5,856 nt of DNA. It comes from Actinomycetes bacterium. Its GTDB lineage: Bacteria; Actinomycetota; Acidimicrobiia; Acidimicrobiales; Palsa-688. Shown piece by piece: positions 1 to 4,861 of this stretch. The position numbers were made by a program, and so were the translations under genes. The notes under the pieces were generated by a model that saw only the letters and a list, made by a program, of their open reading frames with translations, did not search any database and was not told where the DNA came from. Position 1 is the first letter of the stretch; each line of letters starts with the position of its first letter. Where the stretch lies: contig JAKAXN010000302.1 in NCBI GenBank assembly GCA_021816565.1, positions 1-5,856 on the forward strand. Direction: 5' to 3'.

Positions 1-1
1 G

Positions 2-1297
2 ACGAGCCGGGCCGGGAGCGCGCCGGCCGCGGCGGAGGCGGCCCCGGGGGCCGGCACAGGCCCGGGCCGGCGGGCCGGCCCTGAGCCGGGGGCCGGGCGC
101 CGTGACGTGGTCGGCGTGACCCTGGCCGTGCTCGGGGCGCTGATACTGGCGGTCGGGCTGGACGCCCCGGCCAGCCTGTCCACCAGCCCCTCGGTAGGCC
201 AGCTCTACACCCCCGAGGTGGGCGGCTCGTGGGGTCCGCTCACCACCCCGATCGTCATCGCCGCCCTGATCCTCCTGGGGGCGTTCGTGGTCTGGGAGGT
301 GCTGGCCCCCGCCGGGATCCGGCCGGTGGCCCCGCTGCGACGGCTCCCCCGGCTGCTGCACCGCTGCGACCTGCCCGGCGCCGTCCTGCTGGCCGGGTTC
401 CTCGCCTGCGTGGTGGTGGCGTTCTCCACCGCCGACCCCAGCCGCCAGGTGATCGCCTCTAGCGCCCCCCTGGTGATCCCGCTGGCGGTGGCCCTGGCGG
501 CGGCGTTCTGGTGGCGCCAGCGGCGGGCGGCCCAGCCCCTGATCGAGCCCGGCACCCTGTCGCGCCGGCCGGCGTGGGGGTCCCTGCTCGTCAACCTGGC
601 CCTCGGCGGGGCGCTCATGGCCGCCCTGGTGGACGTGCCGCTGTTCGCCCGATCCACCGTCTACCCCGACTCGGAGGTCCAGGCCGCGCTGGTGCTGCTC
701 CGGTTCCTGGTGGCCGTCCCGGTCGGGGCGGTCCTCGGGGGCCTGCTGTGCCGGAACCGGCGGGTGGCCCCCTACCTGACCGCGGCCGGCATGGCTCTGG
801 CGTGCGTGGCCTTCCTCGCCATGGCGACCTGGTCGGCCACCGCCCTCGGCGGCGGCCCCCGGCCCAGCGACGCCGAGCTGGTGGTGTGCGGCCTGGGCTT
901 CGGCCTGGCCATCGCCCCGGTCAACGTGGCCATCCTGGGCGCGGTCGAGAGCCGCTTCCACGCGCTGGCCAGCGCCCTGGCCGTGGTGGCCCGCACCATC
1001 GGGATGATGGCCGGGCTCTCGGCGCTCACCGCGGTGGCCCTGCACCGCTTCTACGCGGCCGAGGCCAAGATCGGCTCCCCCCTGACGCTCTGCCCGAACA
1101 ACCCGAACTCCTGCCCGGCCTACGACGCAGCCACCACCCGGGCCATCCTGAGCGAGCTCCACACCATCTTCGCCGGGGCCGCCCTGTGCGCCCTGGTGGC
1201 GGGGGTCCTGGCGGTGGTGCTGCTGCGCACCCGCAACGGCGACGCCGTGGCCGCCGACGTGGAGGCGGCCGGGCCGGCCCGATTCAGCTCCGTCTAG
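2..1297 (+). CDS. MFS transporter, DHA2-like, C-terminal part (5' end outside window)
   Basis: This is the 3' part of a multi-pass inner-membrane transporter of the major facilitator superfamily, probably a proton-coupled exporter; the substrate cannot be inferred. The frame is open from base 2 with no stop. The GTG at 107 lies inside the motif RRDVVG that usually begins the membrane segment after the central loop of 14-helix DHA2 transporters, so I read the gene as truncated by the window edge, not as starting there. An Ala/Gly/Pro-rich linker at about 20-103 fits the cytoplasmic central loop. About ten hydrophobic segments follow, then a short polar tail. The C-terminal region carries GLGFGLAIAPVNVAILGAV, then SALAVVARTIGMMAGLSALT, which resembles actinobacterial DHA2-type proteins. 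Four hydrophobic segments, rather than the usual two, precede the last six. The gene ends 21 bases from the convergent fpg gene. The family call is fairly sure; the subfamily is less so. Confidence 0.8.
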   Translation, partial: TSRAGSAPAAAEAAPGAGTGPGRRAGPEPGAGRRDVVGVTLAVLGALILAVGLDAPASLSTSPSVGQLYTPEVGGSWGPLTTPIVIAALILLGAFVVWEVLAPAGIRPVAPLRRLPRLLHRCDLPGAVLLAGFLACVVVAFSTADPSRQVIASSAPLVIPLAVALAAAFWWRQRRAAQPLIEPGTLSRRPAWGSLLVNLALGGALMAALVDVPLFARSTVYPDSEVQAALVLLRFLVAVPVGAVLGGLLCRNRRVAPYLTAAGMALACVAFLAMATWSATALGGGPRPSDAELVVCGLGFGLAIAPVNVAILGAVESRFHALASALAVVARTIGMMAGLSALTAVALHRFYAAEAKIGSPLTLCPNNPNSCPAYDAATTRAILSELHTIFAGAALCALVAGVLAVVLLRTRNGDAVAADVEAAGPARFSSV

Positions 1298-1308
1298 GGA
1301 CCGGCGGG

Positions 1309-1330
1309 CACCAGCCCGTCAGCGCTGGTG
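1309..1330. terminator. Possible bidirectional hairpin between convergent genes
   Basis: CACCAGC at 1309-1315 pairs perfectly with GCTGGTG at 1324-1330, giving a 7-bp stem with an 8-base loop. It spans the end of the gap between the transporter stop (1295-1297) and the fpg stop (1319-1321). No T-tract follows on either strand, so it is not a classic intrinsic terminator. In such G+C-rich sequence, chance stems are common. A role in ending transcription from both sides is inferred from position only. Confidence 0.25.
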
Positions 1331-2104
1331 GCGGGGGCACCAGAAGGTGGTGCGCCCGCCGACCGTCGAGCGGACCAGCGGGGTGGCGTCGCGGGGGCAC
1401 ACCCCGCCCGCCCGGCGCTCGGGCATCAGGTCCCCGGTGTGGGATCCACCCCGCTCGATCAACTCGGCGATGCCGGTCCCGAGATGGGCGTGCAGCCGGC
1501 CCACCGCCCGGGCCGACAGCCCCCCCGCCGGCCGGGCCGGGGCCAGGCCGGCCCGCCAGAGCACCTCGTCGGCGATCAGGTTGCCGACGCCGGCCAGCCT
1601 CGACTGGTCCAGCAACCGGGCCTTGAGGGCCACCCCCGCCCCGCTCAGGGCCCGCCGCAGCTCCGGCAGGGTGACGGTCAGGGCGTCGGGGCCCAGGCGG
1701 TCCTCTTCGGGGTCCAGCACCACCCCGCCGAGCCGACGGGGGTCCCGAACGGCCAGCACCCCACCGTCGGCGAAGACCACCCGGAACCGGTCGTAGCGGG
1801 CCTCCTCCCGGACCGGGCTGTAGAGCAGCCGGTCCACCCCGGCCAGCCCGTCCACCAGCAGCCGGCCGCTCATCCCGAAATGCAGGCCGAGCACCGCCGC
1901 GCCGGAGGTGTCGAGCATCAGCAGCTTCCCCCGGCGCCGGGCGGCGACGAAGCGCTCCCCCACCAGCGTCGCGGCCACCGCGTCCGCCTCGGCGCCCTGC
2001 TTCAGATACCAGGCGTCGGGCGCATCGACGGCCGACACCAGCCGGCCCAGAGCGGCAGCCTCGGCCAGGGACCGGTAGCGCTCGACCTCGACCAGCTCGG
2101 GCAC
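1319..2104 (-). CDS. fpg: Fpg/Nei-family DNA glycosylase/AP lyase with altered zinc finger
   Basis: A bifunctional glycosylase/AP lyase that removes oxidised bases and nicks the abasic site (261 residues, near the usual 270). I chose the GTG at 2104 because processing of its initiator Met exposes the catalytic Pro2 in PELVEVE (Pro2, Glu3). An earlier in-frame ATG at 2224 would add 40 low-complexity residues and bury that proline. Other landmarks are the hairpin lysine K60 in RRGKLLML, GMSGRL (77-82), DPRRLGG (121-127), and the helix-two-turn-helix signature LAGVGNLIADEVL (170-182) with N175. The C-terminal finger keeps the DNA-contacting GGRTTFWCP, but its ligands read C236-x2-D239-x16-C256-x2-H259 instead of four cysteines. 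DPRRLGG has Leu where E. coli Fpg has Phe, so substrate range may differ from classic MutM; a Nei-type preference is possible. The start lies 2 bases after the upstream uracil glycosylase stop, implying translational coupling. Confidence 0.9.
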   Translation of the reverse strand: MPELVEVERYRSLAEAAALGRLVSAVDAPDAWYLKQGAEADAVAATLVGERFVAARRRGKLLMLDTSGAAVLGLHFGMSGRLLVDGLAGVDRLLYSPVREEARYDRFRVVFADGGVLAVRDPRRLGGVVLDPEEDRLGPDALTVTLPELRRALSGAGVALKARLLDQSRLAGVGNLIADEVLWRAGLAPARPAGGLSARAVGRLHAHLGTGIAELIERGGSHTGDLMPERRAGGVCPRDATPLVRSTVGGRTTFWCPRHQR

Positions 2105-2106
2105 GG

Positions 2107-2793
2107 CTAGGCCCGGCCCCCGCCCAGTCCGGCCAGCTCGGCGGCCCGGCGGAACACCGCGTCGAGCATGGGCTCGGTCAGCTTCCCGGTGAAGGTGTTC
2201 TGCTGGCTCGGATGGTACGAGCACACCACGGTGCGCCCCCCCGGGGCCGGGACCTCCACGCCGTGACCGAAACGGGGCCGGGGCCGGATGCCCAGGAGCC
2301 GGCTGACCACCTCATAGGCGAACTGCCCGAGCACCACCACCGGCACCGCTCCGAGCGCCTCCAGCTCGGCCTCCAGCCACGGCCGGCACAGGTCCCGTTC
2401 CTCGGGGGTCGGCCGGTTGGCCGGCGGGGCGCAGCGGACAGCGGCGGTGACCCACACCCCCCGGAGGGCCAACCCGTCGTCGCGACTGACGCTCAGCGCC
2501 TGGTTGGCCAGGCCCACCCGGTGCATCGACGCGAACAGCCAGTCGCCGGAGCGGTCACCGGTGAATATCCGGCCGGTCCGGTTGGCACCGTGGGCCGCCG
2601 GGGCCAGGCCGACCACTGCGATCGACGCCGCCGGGTCGCCGAAGCCGGCCACCGGCCGTCCCCAGTAGGTCTGATCCCGGAACGCGGCGCGCCGCTCCGC
2701 GGCTACCTGCTCACGCCAGGCCACCAGGCGGGGGCAGGCCCGGCACTGCTCGATCCGGCGGGCCAGGTCCTCCAGCTGCGAGCCGCTCGACAC
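2107..2793 (-). CDS. udgB: Family 5 uracil-DNA glycosylase (UDGb type)
   Basis: Excises uracil, and in characterised family 5 enzymes also hypoxanthine and related deaminated bases, as the first step of base excision repair. The 228-residue product has motif I GLAPAAHGANRTGR (62-75) followed by FTGD (77-80), and motif II HPSQQNTFTG (194-203). Motif I has Ala where other UDG families place a catalytic Asp, Asn or Glu; this is the family 5 hallmark. Four cysteines, C17-x2-C20 and C121-x14-C136, fit the [4Fe-4S] cluster of the family. The GTG at 2793 is chosen because homology begins soon after it (LEDLARRIEQCRACPRL). The frame stays open to 3039, but that stretch lies opposite the start of the divergent phosphatase gene, looks low-complexity, and its ATG would overlap that gene by 218 bases. 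No Shine-Dalgarno sequence precedes 2793, and a -10-like TAGTGT sits 7 bases before it, so a leaderless message is possible. The gene is coupled to fpg downstream. Confidence 0.9.
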   Translation of the reverse strand: MSSGSQLEDLARRIEQCRACPRLVAWREQVAAERRAAFRDQTYWGRPVAGFGDPAASIAVVGLAPAAHGANRTGRIFTGDRSGDWLFASMHRVGLANQALSVSRDDGLALRGVWVTAAVRCAPPANRPTPEERDLCRPWLEAELEALGAVPVVVLGQFAYEVVSRLLGIRPRPRFGHGVEVPAPGGRTVVCSYHPSQQNTFTGKLTEPMLDAVFRRAAELAGLGGGRA

Positions 2794-2800
2794 CCGAGAG

Positions 2801-2810
2801 ACACTAGGTT
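2801..2810. promoter_or_regulatory. Overlapping divergent -10-like elements (possible bidirectional promoter)
   Basis: The 28-base divergent gap contains one relatively A+T-rich spot. On the + strand TAGGTT (2805-2810) matches TAnnnT and ends 11 bases before the phosphatase ATG at 2822. On the - strand TAGTGT (complement of 2801-2806) also matches TAnnnT and ends 7 bases before the glycosylase GTG at 2793. The two hexamers share the central TA step. No convincing -35 was found for either direction; TTGTCG on the - strand (complement of 2827-2832) sits about 20 bases upstream, longer than ideal. Short leaders or leaderless starts would explain the absence of Shine-Dalgarno sequences on both sides. 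This is a motif match only. Confidence 0.4.
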
Positions 2811-2821
2811 GACCGGCAGAA

Positions 2822-3619
2822 ATGGCGACAACCACGACCGTCAAGGGCTCCCCCGACCGGCGAAGCAGCCGGGCCCGGCCCGCCCCTCCCTCCACCCTGG
2901 TGCTCCTGGTCCGACACGGCGCCACCCCCACTACCGGGCAGGTGCTACCGGGCCGGGCGCCGGGACTGCACCTGGCCGACCGGGGCCGGGAGCAGGCGGC
3001 GGCGGTCGCCGAGCGGCTGGCCGGCTGGTCATCGCTCACGGCGGGGCGCGGCGCCGAGGCGCCGTCCCGGCCGAACGGTTCCCGGAGCCGGTCGGCCCGC
3101 CCCCCGGCGGCCGGCCGAGCGGGACCGCAGGAGGCCGCCGGACGGATCCGGGCCGTCTACGCCTCACCGCTGGAGCGGACCCGGGAGACCGCCGCGCCCA
3201 TAGGGCGGGCCCTCGGGCTCAAGGTGCAGACCCACCGGGGCCTGCTCGAATGCGACTTCGGTGAGTGGACCGGGGCGGAGCTGAAGAAGCTGATGAAGCT
3301 CCCGGAGTGGTCGACGGTGCAGCGCTACCCGAGCGGGTTCCGCTTCCCCGGCGGCGAGTCGTTCACCGCCATGCAGGCCCGCATCGTCACCGCCATCGCC
3401 GACCTGTGCCAGCGCCACCCCGGCGAGGCCGTGGTGGCGGTGTCGCACGCCGATCCCATCAAGGCCGCAGTGTGCGACGCCATGGGATCGCACCTGGACC
3501 TGTTCCAGCGGATCGTGATCTCACCCTGCTCGGTGACGGCCATCTCCTACACCCCGACGGGCCCGACGGTGCTGGCGGTCAACTCGACGGCCAGCCTGCA
3601 GGAGCTGGTGCCGTCATGA
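2822..3619 (+). CDS. Histidine phosphatase superfamily protein, MSMEG_4193 family
   Basis: A 265-residue member of the phosphoglycerate mutase-like histidine phosphatase superfamily, closest by recognition to the actinobacterial MSMEG_4193 group (TIGR03848, annotated as probable phosphomutase). The catalytic set is visible: RHG at 31-33 with H32 as the phosphorylated histidine, R119 in YASPLERTRETA, E143 in the block LLECDFGEWTG (141-151), and H209 in SHADPIKAA. GRAPGLHLADRG (44-55) is characteristic of the subgroup. Two oddities stand out. There is a basic, Thr/Arg/Pro-rich N-terminal extension of about 24 residues, and an Arg/Pro/Ala/Gly-rich insert at about 69-108, where family members usually pass directly from the first helix to the YASPL strand. 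The ATG at 2822 is the only upstream start in the short gap; a shorter start at GTG V27 is possible but would cut close to the first strand. It overlaps the next gene by ATGA. The substrate is unknown; phosphatase is likelier than mutase. Confidence 0.88.
   Translation: MATTTTVKGSPDRRSSRARPAPPSTLVLLVRHGATPTTGQVLPGRAPGLHLADRGREQAAAVAERLAGWSSLTAGRGAEAPSRPNGSRSRSARPPAAGRAGPQEAAGRIRAVYASPLERTRETAAPIGRALGLKVQTHRGLLECDFGEWTGAELKKLMKLPEWSTVQRYPSGFRFPGGESFTAMQARIVTAIADLCQRHPGEAVVAVSHADPIKAAVCDAMGSHLDLFQRIVISPCSVTAISYTPTGPTVLAVNSTASLQELVPS
3026..3145 (+). other. Low-complexity insert within the histidine phosphatase
   Basis: About 40 codons (residues 69-108) rich in Arg, Pro, Ala, Gly and Ser separate AVAERLAG from IRAVYASPLERT. 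Close relatives usually join these with only a few residues. The insert is in frame, contains no stop, and leaves the catalytic residues on either side intact, so it is probably a disordered surface loop, not damage. Its origin is not clear from the sequence; no flanking direct repeats were noticed. Confidence 0.6.
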
Positions 3620-4137
3620 GCCGGTCGTTCGAGCTGCCCGAGGCCGAGTGGGCCACCGTCGGCGCGGTCGGGGAACCGGGGCAGCGGACGTTCTACATCC
3701 AGGCCCGCCAGGGAGAGCAGCTGCTCGCCCTCAAGCTCGAGAAGCAGCAGGTGGCCGCCCTCTCGCAGTTCCTGGGCGAGATACTGGCCGACCTGCCCGC
3801 CCCCGACCCGGCGTCGGCCGGCCCCGAGGCGCTGGTGGAACCGGTCCTGGCCGAGTGGGCGGTGGGCAGCATCCAGCTGGCCTACGACAGCACGGCCGAC
3901 CGGGTGGTCCTGCTGGCCGAGGAGATCGGCGACGAAGAAGAAGAAGAGCCCGGCGACGACCCCCTCGGTGGCCGGGGAGCGGCCCGGATCGGGCTGACCA
4001 GGGCGTCGGCGGGGCTTCTGATCCGCGTCGGCGCCGAGCTGGTTTCGGCCGGCCGGCCGCTCTGCCCGCTGTGCGGGCGGCCCATGGAGCCCGAAGGCCA
4101 CGCGTGCCCCCGGACGAACGGGCACCGGCCCCACTGA
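3616..4137 (+). CDS. DUF3090 family protein with C-terminal cysteine-rich tail
   Basis: A 173-residue protein of the DUF3090/TIGR03847 family, the middle member of a gene trio common in Actinobacteria. No biochemical function is known to me. The body (1-145) is soluble, with FELPEAEWATVGAVGEPGQRTFYIQARQ near the start in two halves (SFELPEAEW, GEPGQRTFYIQARQ) typical of the family. An acidic run of five glutamates (107-111) forms a likely surface loop. The tail LCPLCGRPMEPEGHACPR supplies C150, C153, H162 and C164, plausibly a small zinc-binding knuckle; NGH follows. There are no membrane segments or signal peptide. The ATG at 3616 overlaps the phosphatase stop as ATGA, and AGGAG at 3600-3604 lies 11 bases upstream, so coupled translation is likely. 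It may be an adaptor or substrate-recognition partner for its neighbours, but that rests on context only. Confidence 0.88.
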   Translation: MSRSFELPEAEWATVGAVGEPGQRTFYIQARQGEQLLALKLEKQQVAALSQFLGEILADLPAPDPASAGPEALVEPVLAEWAVGSIQLAYDSTADRVVLLAEEIGDEEEEEPGDDPLGGRGAARIGLTRASAGLLIRVGAELVSAGRPLCPLCGRPMEPEGHACPRTNGHRPH

Positions 4138-4148
4138 CGGGCCCGGCG

Positions 4149-4847
4149 ATGCAGCTGGCCGAGATCCTCTCCACCGGCTCGCTGGAGATCGAGGGCCGCA
4201 TGCCGTGGAGCAGCAACGGCACCTTCCTCGTGACCGTCAGCTCCGGCCAGACGACGCTGCCGGCGATTTACAAGCCGGGCCGGGCCGAGAGGCCGCTCTG
4301 GGACTTCCCCGACGGCCTGTACCGGCGGGAGGTGGCGGCGTTCGAACTGGCGTCAGCCCTGGGCTGGCCGATCATCCCGGCCACCGTGCAGGTCGGCGGG
4401 GACGCCCCCCTCGGCCCCGGCTCGCTGCAGGCGTTCGTCAACGCCGACTTCGAGCAGCACTACTTCACCCTCCTCGAGCAGGACCGGCACCACCGGGCCC
4501 TGCGGCGCATGGCGACATTCGACGTGCTGGCCAACAACGCCGACCGCAAGAGCGGGCACTGCCTGATCGACGGTGACGGCCACATATGGGGCATCGACCA
4601 CGGGCTGTGCTTCCACGTGCAGCACAAGCTCCGAACCGTGATATGGGACTTCGCCGGCGACGCGGTGGAGGAGGAGGACCTGGCCGCGGTCGACCGCCTG
4701 GTCGGGACCGGTCTGCCCGAATCGCTTCGCGACCTCCTCCATCCCGAAGAGTGCCGGGCCCTGATCACCAGGGCCCGGCACCTCTTGGAGGAAAAGCAGC
4801 TTCCGGAGCCCCGGACGGATCACCCGTACCCGTGGCCCCTGGTCTGA
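4149..4847 (+). CDS. SCO1664-family protein with PI3/4-kinase-like signature
   Basis: A 232-residue protein of the SCO1664/TIGR03843 family, which has remote similarity to phosphatidylinositol 3- and 4-kinases. Kinase-like landmarks appear in order. IYKPGRAERPLWDFPDG (40-56) holds K42 as candidate ATP-binding lysine. REVAAFE (60-66) holds E61, a candidate salt-bridge partner. FDVLANNADRKSGHCL (124-139) carries N129, N130 and D132 as the catalytic-loop equivalent. GIDHGLCFH (148-156) carries D150 as metal-binding candidate. KLRTVIWDFAG (160-170) is also a family block. The enzyme is probably cytoplasmic and ATP-using; its substrate is unknown, and lipid, protein or small molecule all remain open. 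The ATG at 4149 fits the usual start shortly before LSTGSLEIEGR. An in-frame GTG at 4104 would add 15 residues and overlap DUF3090 by 34 bases; it has GAAGG 6 bases upstream, so it cannot be excluded. The ATG lacks a clear Shine-Dalgarno sequence, which suggests reinitiation after the DUF3090 stop 11 bases before. Confidence 0.88.
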   Translation: MQLAEILSTGSLEIEGRMPWSSNGTFLVTVSSGQTTLPAIYKPGRAERPLWDFPDGLYRREVAAFELASALGWPIIPATVQVGGDAPLGPGSLQAFVNADFEQHYFTLLEQDRHHRALRRMATFDVLANNADRKSGHCLIDGDGHIWGIDHGLCFHVQHKLRTVIWDFAGDAVEEEDLAAVDRLVGTGLPESLRDLLHPEECRALITRARHLLEEKQLPEPRTDHPYPWPLV

Positions 4848-4861
4848 GCCGGCCGGCTCAG
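4844..4861. terminator. Perfect 18-base palindrome spanning both convergent stop codons
   Basis: CTGAGCCGGCCGGCTCAG at 4844-4861 is identical to its own reverse complement. It contains the TGA of the kinase-like gene (4845-4847) and the TGA of etfA (complement of 4858-4860), with only 10 bases between them. As RNA it would fold into a 7-bp G+C-rich stem with a GGCC loop on either strand. No T-tract follows in either direction, so efficient intrinsic termination is uncertain. A bidirectional terminator or a transcript-end stabiliser is the simplest reading. Confidence 0.45.

Noticed and set aside
107..109. GTG at 107 as the true start of the transporter gene
   Set aside because: The frame is open to the left edge, and the RRDVVG motif just before it belongs to the central part of MFS proteins. 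No Shine-Dalgarno sequence is present.
511..1626. Long + strand open frame overlapping the transporter and the fpg end
   Set aside because: Its translation is Arg/Pro/Gly-rich without motifs; it is the alternative-frame shadow of the transporter, typical of very G+C-rich DNA.
1328..2110. Long + strand open frame opposite fpg
   Set aside because: It is antisense to fpg, which has all catalytic motifs. The product is Gln/Pro/His-rich, as expected from a mirrored G+C-rich gene.
2105..2224. Fpg start at the ATG at 2224
   Set aside because: It would place about 40 low-complexity residues before the catalytic proline, which must be at the mature N-terminus. It would also overlap the UDG gene, whose C-terminal coding is convincing.
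2809..2814. TTGACC as a -35 box for a + strand promoter
   Set aside because: A matching -10 would fall around 2832 inside the phosphatase coding region, where the sequence has no TAnnnT-like hexamer, and the start would be downstream of the ATG.
2794..3039. N-terminal extension of the uracil-DNA glycosylase frame to an ATG at 3039
   Set aside because: It would overlap the start of the divergent phosphatase gene by over 200 bases, and its translation is Arg/Pro/Ser-rich with no family similarity. The recognisable protein begins shortly after the GTG at 2793.
4104..4148. GTG at 4104 as start of the kinase-like protein
   Set aside because: Not excluded, but the added residues are Pro/Ala-rich, the overlap with DUF3090 would be 34 bases, and the family normally starts shortly before the LSTGSLEIEGR-like block. 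ATG 4149 was preferred.
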